Assembly (NCBI RefSeq): GCF_027941955.1
Contig: NZ_CP115960.1
Span: forward strand, 1,860,001 to 1,924,000
Length of the DNA: 64,000 bases
Direction: 5' to 3'
Origin: Sphingomonas sp. 7/4-4
GTDB lineage: Bacteria > Pseudomonadota > Alphaproteobacteria > Sphingomonadales > Sphingomonadaceae
Shown: positions 1 to 9,098 of the stretch, piece by piece
How positions within the stretch are numbered: the first letter of the stretch is position 1
Layout: the number at the start of each line of letters is the position of its first letter
Position numbers and translations under genes: made by a program
The notes under the pieces: generated by a model
Databases searched by the model: none
Told to the model about the DNA's origin: nothing
What the model saw: the letters and a program-made list of their open reading frames with translations, nothing else

Positions 1-2
1 TG

Positions 3-545
3 TGGTTCGGCAGCATGGACGATGGCGAGAACAATATCTCCGGCGCGATCTACCGCCTCGGCGGCGACGGCGCCTGCGTGCAGGTCAGCCCGCACGTCTC
101 GATCACCAACGGCCCTGCGCTCTCGCCCGACGGCAAGACGCTCTACCATGTCGATACTTTGGTCGGCGTGATCTTCGCCTGCGACGTGGACGATGCCGGC
201 ATGCTGGTGAACCGCCGCGAGTTCGTCCGCATCCCGAACGAAGAGGGCTTTCCCGACGGCCCCACCGTCGACAGCGAAGGCTGTATCTGGGTCGGCCTCT
301 ATAAGGGCTGGGGCGTGCGCCGTTATTCACCGCAGGGCGAATTGCTCGAGACGATCGAATTCCCGGTCAGCGCGATCACCAAGATCGCGTTCGGCGGCCC
401 CGACCTCAAGACCGTGTACGCCACCACCGCCAACAAGCATATCGCCCCGGGCGATCTGGCGAAGGAACCGCATGCCGGCGACCTGTTCCGCTTCGAAGTC
501 AGCGTCCCCGGCCAGCGCGGCTTCCTGATCCGCGAAGGCGTCTGA
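3..545 (+). CDS. SMP-30/gluconolactonase/LRE family protein, 5' end cut by window edge
   Basis: The frame is open from base 3, so the true start lies to the left. The visible 180 residues show WFGSMDDGE near the left edge, GPALSPDGKTLYHVDT and FPDGPTVDSEGCIWVG, which are blades of the six-bladed propeller of the SMP-30/gluconolactonase family. Members are metal-dependent sugar lactonases that open aldono-lactones in the cytoplasm or periplasm. In Caulobacter the xylonolactonase XylC belongs to this family and sits beside xylD. Here xylD lies 5 kb away on the other strand, so a role in xylonolactone hydrolysis is possible but is inference. The gene ends with TGA and is convergent with the next gene, 7 bases away. 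Confidence 0.85.
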   Translation, partial: WFGSMDDGENNISGAIYRLGGDGACVQVSPHVSITNGPALSPDGKTLYHVDTLVGVIFACDVDDAGMLVNRREFVRIPNEEGFPDGPTVDSEGCIWVGLYKGWGVRRYSPQGELLETIEFPVSAITKIAFGGPDLKTVYATTANKHIAPGDLAKEPHAGDLFRFEVSVPGQRGFLIREGV

Positions 546-552
546 TCGCGCT

Positions 553-1029
553 CTACAGCTCGATCGCCATGAAGATCGTCCCGGCCGGCGTGGGCGCATA
601 ATAAGGCGCGATCCGCTCGAACCCCATCTCGCCGTACATCGCGATCGCGCGCGCCATCGAAGCCAGCGTGTCGAGCCGCAGCTCACGATATCCCAGCCGC
701 CGCGCTTCCGCGACCACCGCATCGGCCAGCGTCCGCCCCAGCCCGAGCCCGCGCGCCGCCGGAAGCAGATAGAGCCGCTTCATCTCGCACACGCTTTCGG
801 ACAAGGGCCTGAGCCCCACGCATCCCAGCGCCGCCCCGTCCGCATCGCGGGCGAGCAGCAACGCGCCGCGCGGCCCCGCATATTTGCCCGGCAACTCGGC
901 AAGCTCGTCGCCGAAACCCTGATAGCCGAGATCGACCGGAAGCGACGCCGCATAGCCGCGAAACAGCGTGGCGATTTCGTGCAAGTCTTCGTCACTCGCC
1001 GCGCGGTCGATTCGAATGTCCAGGGTCAT
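553..1029 (-). CDS. GNAT family N-acetyltransferase
   Basis: A 158-residue single-domain acetyltransferase that would move an acetyl group from acetyl-CoA to an amine; the substrate cannot be read from the sequence. The acetyl-CoA site is visible at about residues 82-100 as CEMKRLYLLPAARGLGLG, with the Q/RxxGxG/A loop in the form ARGLGLG. The C-terminus AMYGEMGFERIAPYY matches the usual beta5-alpha4 end, where a Tyr often serves as general acid. The length is normal for the family. The start at 1029 is the first ATG and gives MTLDIRIDRA. The gene stands alone, convergent with the lactonase-like gene and followed upstream by the MarR gene on the same strand. Confidence 0.88.
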   Translation of the reverse strand: MTLDIRIDRAASDEDLHEIATLFRGYAASLPVDLGYQGFGDELAELPGKYAGPRGALLLARDADGAALGCVGLRPLSESVCEMKRLYLLPAARGLGLGRTLADAVVAEARRLGYRELRLDTLASMARAIAMYGEMGFERIAPYYAPTPAGTIFMAIEL

Positions 1030-1108
1030 TTCGAAGATTTGCGGGAGGCGCCGAGGTTTTGCAATGCGGCCCGCCGCATCGTGCGAATGTTTAGCAATAG
1101 CGACGAAG

Positions 1109-1618
1109 TCACTCCGCGGCCTTCACCGGATCCATCGTCGCCTCCAGCTTCTTGAGCAATGTGGCGAGCACCCATTGCTCCTTGTCGCCAAGGCCGGAAA
1201 CGAGCCGGGCCTGGAGCGCCATCTCCTCGCGAAAACCCTGCTCTACCAGCGCCTTGCCTCTAGGCGTGAGCTCGACGAACACGCTTCTCTTGTCGTCGGT
1301 CGCGGCAGGCCGCCGGATGAGCCGCGCCGCCTCCAGCCGGTTGAGCCGCGCGGTCAGCCCGCCCGACGAGATGGCGAGCGCGCGATAAAGCTCGGTGGGC
1401 CGGAGCCGATGCGGCGACGGCGCGGAGCGCAATGCGGTCAGCACATCGAAGCCGCCGCCGTCGATCCCGTGCTTCGCCAGCACCGGCTCGACCGCGATCC
1501 GCGCGCGCAACGCAATCCGCCGGGCGCGCCCCAACACCGACAGGCCGCGCGTATCGACGTCGGGCATCGCGGCCGACCAGAGCGTGATCAGATGGTCGAT
1601 CGTATCGGTTTCAGGCAT
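1109..1618 (-). CDS. MarR family winged-helix transcriptional regulator
   Basis: A 169-residue regulator. The winged helix is seen at about residues 50-125: LRPTELYRALAISSGGLTARLNRLE is the recognition-helix region and RPAATDDKRSVFVELTPRG is the wing, with the conserved D-R pair of MarR proteins. It would bind palindromic DNA as a dimer and usually repress its own gene and a neighbour. I prefer the ATG at 1618 (MPETDTID) over one 36 bases upstream because the upstream option would run the protein through the operator-like palindromes. The divergent membrane protein gene at 1995 is the likely target. The array of palindromes between 1621 and 1733 supports autoregulation. Confidence 0.87.
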   Translation of the reverse strand: MPETDTIDHLITLWSAAMPDVDTRGLSVLGRARRIALRARIAVEPVLAKHGIDGGGFDVLTALRSAPSPHRLRPTELYRALAISSGGLTARLNRLEAARLIRRPAATDDKRSVFVELTPRGKALVEQGFREEMALQARLVSGLGDKEQWVLATLLKKLEATMDPVKAAE

Positions 1619-1994
1619 GATATCTCGCCAGCAAGACAAATATCCCGGCGGCAAGCGCCTCGACGCCGAGATACATATCTCGAAGATAAGATACTTATCT
1701 CGAAGTCAAGCTATTTATCTTGGAGACAAGATATTCATATTGCCGAGCAGCGGGACGCAAAGGTGCCGAAAGCCCGTTGCAAGCCCCATAACATCCCGCT
1801 TTTCCAAATATTTGCAAGCATTTTCGCCCGCGAAACGATCGCTTAGCGGCCTCATATTCAGCGTGTCGAGAGGTTTCGGCGTCGTCAGTATGCGCCGCCA
1901 CCTTCAACAACCGAGACCTGTCGATTCCTTCCTATTCCTGCAGGCTTTCATGAGGCAGGATGCGCGCCACAGCGTTCGCACGGGGAGTCGAGGC
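1619..1994. promoter_or_regulatory. Divergent promoter region with a phased palindrome array, probable MarR operators
   Basis: This 376-base gap between the divergent MarR and membrane protein genes holds several copies of one half-site. TATCTCG lies at 1621, TATCCCG at 1641, TATCTCG at 1676 and 1696, and TATCTTG at 1716. Inverted partners form palindromes: CGAGATA-CA-TATCTCG at 1667-1682 (perfect), AGATA-CT-TATCT at 1689-1700, and TATCTTG-GAGA-CAAGATA at 1716-1733 (perfect arms). The last three repeats are exactly 20 bases apart, two helical turns. This is the layout expected for a dimeric repressor binding cooperatively on one DNA face. The rest, 1740-1990, shows no clear gene. Confidence 0.7.
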
Positions 1995-2723
1995 ATGGCC
2001 ACTTTGACAGCGGAGCCCCCGTCTTCCAGGCGCGCCAATCCCGATCGGATATTCTTCGGCGGTGCGGCCATCGCGCTGCTGCTGGTGACGCTGATCGGCT
2101 TCGCGCCGACCTATTATCTCTCCTATTTCACCACGGCGCCGGCATTGAGCCCGCTCGTCCATTTCCACGGCGTGGTATTCAGCGCGTGGATGCTGCTCTA
2201 CACCGGGCAGAGCTGGCTGATCGGCTCCGGCAAAATCCGCTTGCATCGCCGCGTCGGGATCTTCGGTGCGGCTCTCGCGGTGCTGGTGTTCGTCCTCGGC
2301 GTGGTGACGGCAATCTCCCTCGCCCGCGCAAATCTCCACGCCGCGGTCCGTCACGGCCCGCCGGTGATCTTCCCGCTGGGCGCGATCACGGCCTTCGCGA
2401 TCCTGTGCGGCGCGGGCATCACCCTCCGGCGCCGCGCTGCGCATCACAAGCGGCTGATGCTGCTCGCAACCGTCGCACTCGCCACCACGCCCCTCGCCCG
2501 CATCACGCGGATGGCGACCGACGCCGTAACGCCGCCCTTCGGCGGCATTCTCCTGTCCGACCTGTTCCTGCTCGCGCTCGTCGCGTTCGATCTGCGCCAG
2601 CGCGGCCGCGTCCATCCGGCAACCCTCGCAGGCGGCGGTTTCCTCGTCGCCTCGCAGCTGTTCCGCCTCACCTTCGGCCAGACCGGGCTCTGGCGAAGCT
2701 TTCTCCACGCCGTGATAGGCTGA
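1995..2723 (+). CDS. Multi-pass membrane protein of unknown function
   Basis: A 242-residue, very hydrophobic protein with about six to seven membrane helices, for example IFFGGAAIALLLVTLIGFA near residue 20 and GIFGAALAVLVFVLGVVTAI near residue 95. A conserved-looking motif precedes the third helix: LVHFHGVVFSAWMLLY, then RLHRRVG. These histidine-rich turns are typical of an uncharacterised inner-membrane family in proteobacteria; I know no assigned reaction. The frame is open far upstream, but the ATG at 1995 is the first one that leaves the regulatory palindromes untranslated. Its position opposite the MarR gene suggests MarR-controlled expression. Confidence 0.75.
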   Translation: MATLTAEPPSSRRANPDRIFFGGAAIALLLVTLIGFAPTYYLSYFTTAPALSPLVHFHGVVFSAWMLLYTGQSWLIGSGKIRLHRRVGIFGAALAVLVFVLGVVTAISLARANLHAAVRHGPPVIFPLGAITAFAILCGAGITLRRRAAHHKRLMLLATVALATTPLARITRMATDAVTPPFGGILLSDLFLLALVAFDLRQRGRVHPATLAGGGFLVASQLFRLTFGQTGLWRSFLHAVIG

Positions 2724-2775
2724 AGCCGGCCCACCCGCGGGCTTGCGTCCTGAACGGTTTCGCATAGGCAGCAGC

Positions 2776-3032
2776 ATGGACTTCGACGATCAGCTCCGCC
2801 GCTATTTCGGTACCGCCGACCCTGCCACGCTCAGCCCCGACGCCCTTGCCGCCGGCACCGATCGCATCCGGGTCGATCTCGGGCTCGAAAAGGACCGCAA
2901 CCGCCGCTTCGCGCTCTGGGCACTGCTTCACATCCTCGGCAGCGCCCCGATCTCGACGTGGCGTTCAAGGACGAGGCCGATCGCGAAGCCGCGCGCAACT
3001 TCATGGATCTGATGGCCGACGACGAGGAGTGA
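2776..3032 (+). CDS. Small conserved-looking hypothetical protein, broken by one frameshift
   Basis: The reading frame begins MDFDDQLRRYFGTADP and runs to LHILGSAP, where it shifts. Adding one C to the run of four at 2945-2948 continues it as DLDVAFKDEADREAARNF and ends at TGA 3030-3032, giving about 85 residues rich in acidic amino acids. Without the correction the frame reads on as implausible WRSRTRPIAKPRAT. The protein has no signal peptide or membrane segment. I do not recognise the family beyond a resemblance to short acidic proteins of sphingomonads. It follows the membrane protein by 52 bases and could be cotranscribed. Confidence 0.55.
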
Positions 3033-3062
3033 GCGCGATCAGCGTAAGGGCGCGCTGCGCAC

Positions 3063-3452
3063 CTATTCCAGATCCGTCTGGATCCATCTCGGGGAGTGGT
3101 GGATGTCGATCGTCTGGAGGCGCCCCGGCCCCAGATTCTGAAATTTGTGCGGCACGCCCGCCGGGCCAAGAACCACTTCTCCCGCGCTTGCATCCAGCGT
3201 CGTATCCCCGACGAAAAATCGCGCATGGCCCTCGATGATGATGAAGGTCTCGTCATACGGGTGCACGTGAAGGCGTGGCCCGGCACCTATTTCGTCGGTA
3301 CCGTACGTAAGCACCGTCGTCGGCCCGCCTAACGCAATCCCCTCCAGAGAACCTCTCCACGGAGCCTCTTGCGCCGGATCGAAGAGCCTGGCCTTCGATG
3401 CGGGTCGCCCATCTGCCTCAACCGTTGCGGGGTCGAAATCCTTCCGCGGCAT
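3063..3452 (-). CDS. Cupin domain-containing protein
   Basis: A 129-residue single cupin barrel. The two metal-binding motifs are visible: RLHVHPYDETFIIIEG (HxH with a later Glu) near residue 67 and GVPHKFQN near residue 107. Such small cupins bind a metal and act as isomerases, dioxygenases or ligand sensors; the substrate here is unknown. The start at 3452 (MPRKDFDP) is preceded by AGGAGAGGA, a strong ribosome binding site, so a start 21 bases further upstream is less likely. It lies just downstream of the serine hydrolase gene on the same strand. Confidence 0.82.
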   Translation of the reverse strand: MPRKDFDPATVEADGRPASKARLFDPAQEAPWRGSLEGIALGGPTTVLTYGTDEIGAGPRLHVHPYDETFIIIEGHARFFVGDTTLDASAGEVVLGPAGVPHKFQNLGPGRLQTIDIHHSPRWIQTDLE

Positions 3453-3483
3453 CTGTCCTCTCCTATGTGCCACTGGCGTCCGC

Positions 3484-4505
3484 TTACTGAACGCCGCTAT
3501 CCGCAGAAAGTATCGCCTTCAGGATGCTTTCCGATCGGCGCTGGCCATAACCACGACCATAGGCGCTGGAGGTTATCGCGACCACGAGACGGCGGCTCGG
3601 GATGACATAGATCTTGTTGCCGCCATTGCCCGACGCGAACGAGACCGGAATCTGTTGCCCCCCGATGGACTGGACCTTCGCGTACCAGAAATACCCATAG
3701 CCATCGGCATAGGGGTCGCTGGCCGATATGCGCACCTTTGGCGCGAGCGCCGTGCGCAACCAGGCTGCGCTGACGATCTGGCGCCCGCGATAACGGCCTT
3801 TGTTGCGGACCATCTCTCCGATCGTCGCAAGTCCGCGCGCCGTGATCGAAAGATTGCCCTGTCCCTTCGTGTATCCGGCCGCGTCCGAGGTCCATTCCCA
3901 CTTGGTGATGCCGAGGGGCCGAACAGGGCCGACCGCGCGAAGCTCGCCATCTGCTGCTTCGTCGCCTTCGCCAGGACGATGCCGGCCGCATAAGCGGTGA
4001 CCGAATTGTATCGATAGACGGAGCCCGGAGGATCGGCGGCGGGCACCGCCAACAAGAAGGACGAGGGATCGGCCGCCGCATCCATCTTGTCCTCGTTGCC
4101 GGGCGAGGCGGGATTGTCATCGTCTGCCGCCAGCCCCGACCGCATCGTCAGAACCTGGTTGAGCGGCACGCTGCCGATCGCGCTCTGCCGGGCCTCCGGC
4201 CAATAGCTGGATACCGGATCGGTCACGCTCTTGATCGCGCCGCGATCCATCGCAATTCCAACCAGCAGCGACGTGACGCTCTTTCCCGCTGACCGAATGT
4301 CATGGAGTGAGTCCGCGGTCTCACCATTATAATATCGCTCCGCAACGACCCTGCCGTCCCGCAGGACCACGACGCCCTTGAGGTCCGGATGCTCGTCATG
4401 ATCGCGTTCGATCAGAACCGCTTGCAGCCGTGGGTCGATGCGGGTCCCCGACGGCGCGGCTTGCAGGCTTAGTGCTGCGAAAGCCAGGCAAAGAGCTTTG
4501 AGCAT
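3484..4505 (-). CDS. Exported serine hydrolase of the beta-lactamase family (class C type), with one frameshift
   Basis: The protein starts with a signal peptide, MLKALCLAFAALSLQAAPSG, and contains the class C serine motif SxxK as SAGKS near residue 74, in the context DIRSAGKSVTSLL. A YxN-like element, YRYNSVTAYAAG, lies near residue 166. These enzymes cleave amide or ester bonds in the periplasm (penicillin-binding-protein or esterase relatives); true beta-lactam cleavage is not implied. The frame breaks at 3915-3918: one extra base in that run of four turns LFGPSASP into LFGPLGITKWEWT. The frame then continues to GYGYFWYAKV and a normal C-terminus. With the correction the protein has about 340 residues, usual for the family. 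Confidence 0.82.
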
Positions 4506-4643
4506 CAATTCGCGGTCACTCCGTTGGTGGATCGGAAGCAGCGCCGTAGCCGAAATGAACTGCGAACGCACATGGCAATGGGCGGCGCTCTTCAGCCAGC
4601 GGAAAGCGGGCTGTGGGCCGTTAGGTCGTATCGACATTTCAAA

Positions 4644-4771
4644 TCCTCCCCGCCAGGGGAGGTGGCACGCGCAGCGTGACGGAGGGGCGGACGCACTGCG
4701 CTCAATTGGAGAGTGCGCTGCCTACCTCCCCTCCGACGCCTTCGGCGCCACCTCCCCTGGCGGGGGAGGAT
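4644..4771. repeat. Long imperfect inverted repeat (REP-like) between genes
   Basis: The left arm TCCTCCCCGCCAGGGGAGGT begins at 4644 and its partner, ACCTCCCCTGGCGGGGGAGG, ends at 4770. The arms also contain GACGGAGGGG against CCCCTCCGACG further in. The two arms enclose about 35 unique bases. It sits in the roughly 300-base gap between the hydrolase and the acetyltransferase genes, which otherwise shows nothing recognisable. It could fold as a large hairpin in RNA from either strand. Confidence 0.75.
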
Positions 4772-4803
4772 CCGACACGCGCCAGCGCTCGGTCCATCCT
4801 GCC

Positions 4804-5483
4804 TTACAAGCCGGCCGGCTCCAGCACGGTCACCGACACCTCGCACCGCACCCGGAAGCCCAGGCTCTCGTAGAGCGCAATCGCGCCGCGATTGTCGGCA
4901 TAGGCATGGAGGAACGGCGTCTCGCCGCGCGCGAGAATTCGCGCCGCCACCACGCGCATCAGCCCGCCGGCATAGCCGCGCCCGCGCCAGTCCGGGTGCG
5001 TGCAGACGCCGCTGACCTCGGTGAACCCATCGGGCTTCATCCGCTCGCCCGCCATCGCCACCAGCCGCCCTTCGTCGCGGATGCCGATGAAGTCGCCCAG
5101 CCGATGCGTCCGCGCGAAGAACGGGCCCGGCTCGGTCAGCATCGCGAGCGCCAGCATCTCGGCGGCGTCGGCGTCGCCCAGCTCGAGGAAATCGATCTCG
5201 CCGGCGCCGGACAGCGTTTCCGCCACCATCTGCACGCCCATCCGATGCTTCTCGACCCGCGTCCCCGGCACCGGCGGCAGCGCGTCCTTCTGCAGCACGA
5301 TCGCCGGACCGGTGGCCGCGATCAGCGCCCCCAAAGCAGACAAGGATGCGCTGTTTCCGTCCCCAATCGCTGCAAACACGGCAAAATCGGAGTCATATCG
5401 CAGCGCCGCCCCTCGCCCCACGCCAGCGCCTGCTGGCGGGTTCGCAGCGATGTCCATGCCGGGCGATCGAGCGGATGCGTCAT
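4804..5483 (-). CDS. GNAT family N-acetyltransferase (FR47-like), N-terminus frameshifted
   Basis: The C-terminal half is a clear acetyltransferase: FTEVSGVCTHPDWRGRGYAG near residue 155 is the acetyl-CoA binding strand and RGRGYA loop, followed by HAYADNRGAIALYESLGF. The uncorrected frame begins at an unconvincing MDIAANPPAGAG. Adding one base to the run of four at 5409-5412 joins it to an upstream frame starting at ATG 5483. That frame reads MTHPLDRPAWTSLRTRQQAL and continues into LAWGEGAALRYDSDFAVF, the usual N-terminus of this sphingomonad acetyltransferase type. The corrected protein has about 226 residues. Substrate unknown. Confidence 0.8.
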
Positions 5484-5653
5484 GCTCCGTGTCTAGCCGA
5501 TCCAGGGCCGTCGGACATTCCGGATCGCGCTTCCAAAGTAGGATTTGGCGTGCAACGCTTCGCCCCGCTCTTTGAACCGTTGAGAAAGCCGCTCCCGCAC
5601 ACGCAACAAACGTACGCGACCGCGCAACGGAATTTCACAAACCGCAGGCAAAG

Positions 5654-5672
5654 TGCGAAGTTAAGCTTCGCA
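5654..5672 (-). terminator. Weak hairpin downstream of xylD
   Basis: TGCGAAG-TTAAG-CTTCGCA forms a perfect 7-base-pair stem with a 5-base loop, 29 bases past the xylD stop. On the minus strand it is followed only by CTTTGCC, so the U-tract is poor. The rest of the gap from 5484 to 5700 shows no gene. Confidence 0.35.
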
Positions 5673-5700
5673 ATCCTCCACGCAGCCGCCGACTCAGTGG

Positions 5701-7464
5701 TTATGCCGCGGCGTCTTCTCGCTCGTCCGCCGGTATTTCAGCGCAAAATCGAGCACGCCGCCCTCGCCCAATTGCCCCACCTTCTCGCGGTACAATTCCT
5801 CCCACGGCGTGTTGCTCTCGGAATCGGCGGTGCCGGCTCGGCCTTGCGGCGCGCGATCTCGTCGGGCTCCACCAGCGCGTCGGCGGTGCCCGCATTGAGG
5901 TCGACGCGGAGGATATCCCCGGTCCGCAGCCAGGAAAGCCCGCCCCCGCCGCGCTCTCGGGCGAGGCATTGAGGATCGACGGACTGTCCGACGTCCCCGA
6001 TTGCCGCCCGTCGCCCAGGGTCGGCAGGCTCATGATGCCTTGCTGGATGATGTGATCGGGCGGCTGCATGTTGACCACTTCGGCCGAGCCCGGCCAGCCG
6101 AGCACGCCCGCGCCGCGGATCACGAGGATGCAGTTCGCGTCGATCTCCAGCGCGGGATCGTTGATCCGGTGGTGATAGTCGTCCGATCCGTCGAACACGA
6201 TCGCCCGCCCCTCGAACACGCCCTCATGCCCCGGCCGCGAGAGATAGCGCGCCCGGAAATCGTCGGAGATCACGCTGGTCTTCATGATCGCCATGTCGAA
6301 CAGATTGCCGGTGAGCACTAGGAAGCCGGCCTTCTCCATCAGCGGCGCATTCCAGGGCAGGATTACGTCGCGGTCCTTCGTGGGCGCACCCGCGACATTT
6401 TCGGCCAGCGTCCTGCCGGTGCAGGTCATCACCCCGCCGTCCAGTGCTCCCACCGCGAGCATCTCGGCGATCACCGCGGAATCCCCCGCGCGGTGGAAGC
6501 GCTCGGACAGATATTTGCCCGCCGGCTGCATGTTGACGATCAGCGGCAGGTCATAGCCCGAGCGCCAGTCGTCCGGCGTGATCTCGATCCCCGCGTGCCG
6601 CGCCATCGCGACCAAATGCGGCTGGGCGTTGGTCGATCCGCCGATCGCGGTGAGCAGCTTGATCGCGTTGAGGAAGCTCTCGCGGCTCAGGATCTTCGAG
6701 GGCCGCAGATCCTCATAGGCCATCTCGACGATGCGCTTGCCGGTCTCGTACGCCATCTGCCCGCGCTCGCGATACGGCGCCGGGATCATCGCGCAGCCGG
6801 GCAGGCTCATCCCCAGCCCCTCGGCGATCGAGTTCATCGTCGATGCGGTGCCCATCGTGTTGCAATGGCCCGACGAAGGCGCGCTCTCCATCGCGCGCTG
6901 GAGGAACTCCTCCTCGTCGATCTCGCCCGCCGCCATCTTCCGGCGGCTGCGCCAGATCACCGTGCCCGATCCGACCAGTTCGCCTTCGTGCCACCCGTCG
7001 AGCATCGGCCCGCCCGAGAGGACGATCGCCGGGATGTCCACGGTGGATGCCGCCATCAGCGAGCTCGGCGTGGTCTTGTCGCAGCCGGTGGTGAGGATGA
7101 CCGCGTCGATCGGATAGCCGTTGAGGATCTCGACCAGCCCCAGATAGGCAAGGTTGCGATCGAGCGCCGCGGTCGGCCGGCGGCAATTCTCGAAGATCGG
7201 GTGCAGCGGAAACTCCATCGGCACGCCACCCGCCGCCAAGATGCCTTCGCGTGCCCGCTTGACCGTCTCCAGATGGATGCGGTTGCACGGCGCGATGTCG
7301 CTGCCCGATTGCGCGATGCCGATGATCGGCTTGCCCGAACGCAGCTCGTCGGGGGTGATGCCATAGTTCATGAAGCGCTCGAGATAGAGCGCCGCCATGT
7401 CGCTGCGGCCGGGCGCGGCAAACCATTCGCGCGAGCGGAACGGGCGGGCGGGCGTACGGGTCAT
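5701..7464 (-). CDS. xylD: D-xylonate dehydratase (IlvD/Edd family), one frameshift near the 3' end
   Basis: It removes water from D-xylonate to give 2-keto-3-deoxy-xylonate, the third step of the oxidative (Weimberg/Dahms) xylose route, in the cytoplasm. The protein matches Caulobacter XylD along its length: [48 protein letters not shown] and [17 protein letters not shown]. The three iron-sulphur ligands are Cys60, Cys128 and Cys201. The frame breaks at the run of five at 5943-5947; one more base gives [20 protein letters not shown] and carries the protein to the usual ending [14 protein letters not shown] at 5701. The corrected length is about 590 residues, as in Caulobacter. It lies downstream of the sugar symporter gene on the same strand, separated by a palindromic repeat, so it is probably in that operon. 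A related L-arabonate dehydratase is a weaker alternative. Confidence 0.9.
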   Translation of the reverse strand: MTRTPARPFRSREWFAAPGRSDMAALYLERFMNYGITPDELRSGKPIIGIAQSGSDIAPCNRIHLETVKRAREGILAAGGVPMEFPLHPIFENCRRPTAALDRNLAYLGLVEILNGYPIDAVILTTGCDKTTPSSLMAASTVDIPAIVLSGGPMLDGWHEGELVGSGTVIWRSRRKMAAGEIDEEEFLQRAMESAPSSGHCNTMGTASTMNSIAEGLGMSLPGCAMIPAPYRERGQMAYETGKRIVEMAYEDLRPSKILSRESFLNAIKLLTAIGGSTNAQPHLVAMARHAGIEITPDDWRSGYDLPLIVNMQPAGKYLSERFHRAGDSAVIAEMLAVGALDGGVMTCTGRTLAENVAGAPTKDRDVILPWNAPLMEKAGFLVLTGNLFDMAIMKTSVISDDFRARYLSRPGHEGVFEGRAIVFDGSDDYHHRINDPALEIDANCILVIRGAGVLGWPGSAEVVNMQPPDHIIQQGIMSLPTLGDGRQSGTSDSPSILNASPESAAGAGFPGCGPGISSASTSMRAPPTRWWSPTRSRAARPSRHRRFREQHAVGGIVPREGGAIGRGRRARFCAEIPADEREDAAA

Positions 7465-7486
7465 GGCGTTCAGGCTACTCCAAAAT

Positions 7487-7568
7487 CGTCATCCCGGCGA
7501 AGGCCGGGATCCAGGGCGGCGAAGGACAACGCCCTTGGCTCTGGATCCCGGCTTGCGCCGGGATGACG
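7487..7568. repeat. CGTCATCCCGG-type palindromic intergenic repeat
   Basis: CGTCATCCCGGCGAAGGCCG at 7487 pairs with CGGCTTGCGCCGGGATGACG ending at 7568. The inner parts also pair: GGGATCCAG against CTGGATCCC. It fills most of the gap between xylD and the symporter gene. Copies of the same element occur at 12809, 14733 and 16557. Confidence 0.85.
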
Positions 7569-7594
7569 GATGCACATTCAACGACGCGGAAGGC

Positions 7595-9009
7595 TCAGCC
7601 TTCCATCGCCTCCAGTTCCTTGCCCTTGGTTTCCTGGATGAAACGCTGGACGAGGAAGAAGCTGATCACCGCGCAAACGGCGTAGAAGCTGTAGCTCGCG
7701 GCAAGGCCGATGCCCGCCAGCATGATCGGGAATGCCTGCGCGATCAGGTAGTTGGCGAACCACTGCGCAAAGCCGCACACCGCCAGCGCCGAGCCGCGAA
7801 TCTGGTTCGGGAACATCTCGCCGAGCATCACCCACATCACCGGGCCCCAGCTGACGTTGAAGAAGATCACGTAGAGATTGGCGGCGACCACTGCGATCAT
7901 CCCGTTCTGCCCCGGCAAGACAAGCTTGCCGTCGACCAGCGCACCCTGGCTGAAGGCATAGACCATCGCGAACAGCGTTATCGCCATGCCCGCCGAGCCG
8001 ATCAGCAGCAGCGGCTTGCGGCCGACCTTGTCGATCACTGCGATGGTGATGAAGCACGCCGCGATCGAGACCGCACCCGAGACGATGTTGATCAGCAGCG
8101 AGTCGGCTTCGGAGAAGCCGGCGGCCTGCCACAGGGTCGAGCCGTAATAGAAGATCACGTTGATGCCGACGAGCTGCTGGAACACGGCGAGCAGCAGGCC
8201 GGCCCAGACGATCGCGCGGATGCCGAGAAAGCCGCGGCCGCCTGCGGGGTCAGCACGTCGCTCAGGCGCGGACGGTGGTCTACAGAGAAGCTCGCCTGGA
8301 TCTCGGCGAGCTTGAGTCCGCCTTCGGTGGGGCCGAACAGGTCCGTGAGAACGCGAAGCGCATCGGGATTGCGCCCCTTGGAGACGAGATAGCGCGGGCT
8401 CTCCGGAATGAAGAACAAGGCGATCAGGAACACGGCGGCGGGCAGCGCCTGCATCAGGTACATCCAGCGCCACGCCTCGATCCCGCCCCAGAACGGATTG
8501 GTCGACGCGCCGGCGGCACCGGCGAGATAGTAATTGACCACGAACGCGGCGGTGAGGCCCGAGATGATCATGATCTGCTGCACCGTCGTCATCCGCCCGC
8601 GGATGTTCGCGGGGGCGACTTCGGAGATATAGGCAGGCGACAGCACCGAAGCGGCGCCCACCGCCATGCCGCCGAGGATGCGGGCGATGACGAAGATATT
8701 GTGGTCATGCGCCAGACCCTGAACCAGCGCACCGATGAGGAAGAGGACCGCGGCGAGCCGCATCACGTTGCGGCGGCCCATGCGGTCTGCGAGCGTGCCG
8801 GCGAAGAACGCGCCGATGAAACAGCCGATCAGCAGCGAGCCCACGGTGAAGCCCAGGCCGGCATCGTCGAGCGCGAACGCCGCCTTGAGGCCCGGCTGGG
8901 TGCCGTTCACGGCGCCGCTGTCATATCCGAAAAGCAATCCGCCGATCGTCGCGACCGCGACGATGGCGCTGATCAGGCCGATATTGGCCCTCTCGGCGGT
9001 CTGGTTCAT
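7595..9009 (-). CDS. MFS sugar porter, probable xylose/H+ symporter, one frameshift
   Basis: An inner-membrane symporter of the sugar porter family (XylE/GalP type), about 472 residues with 12 membrane helices. The family signatures are visible: GGLLFGYDSGAVNG in helix 1, DRMGRRNVM between helices 2 and 3, RWMYLMQALPAAVF and PESPRYLVSKGR before the central loop, and QQLVGINVIFYYGSTL in helix 7. The C-terminal part has VIDKVGRKPLLLIG and ends FIQETKGKELEAMEG. The break is at the run of four at 8246-8249; one added base joins VLTPAGGRGFLGIRA. The ATG at 9009 has AGGAGAGGA upstream. An AGCGCT-type operator at 9053 lies just upstream. Its place before xylD points to D-xylose as substrate. Confidence 0.87.
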
Positions 9010-9052
9010 CCCCACTTCCTCTCCTGGTCACCCGTGCGCGACCGGCACGGCG

Positions 9053-9066
9053 TGTTAGCGGTAACG
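9053..9066. promoter_or_regulatory. AGCGCT-type LacI operator, weak copy, upstream of symporter gene
   Basis: TGTTAGCGGTAACG, 44 bases upstream of the symporter start, matches the palindrome found at 10327, 19715, 19893 and 26807 with two or three changes. It would place symporter and xylD under the LacI-type regulator encoded next door. Confidence 0.55.
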
Positions 9067-9098
9067 GTGGCCCGGACGCCGAGGAAATGCAAGCGCCT

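Noticed and set aside
4644..4771. Repeat clusters as a CRISPR array
   Set aside because: Only palindromic REP-type elements with irregular spacing are found; there are no equally spaced direct repeats with unique spacers and no cas genes.
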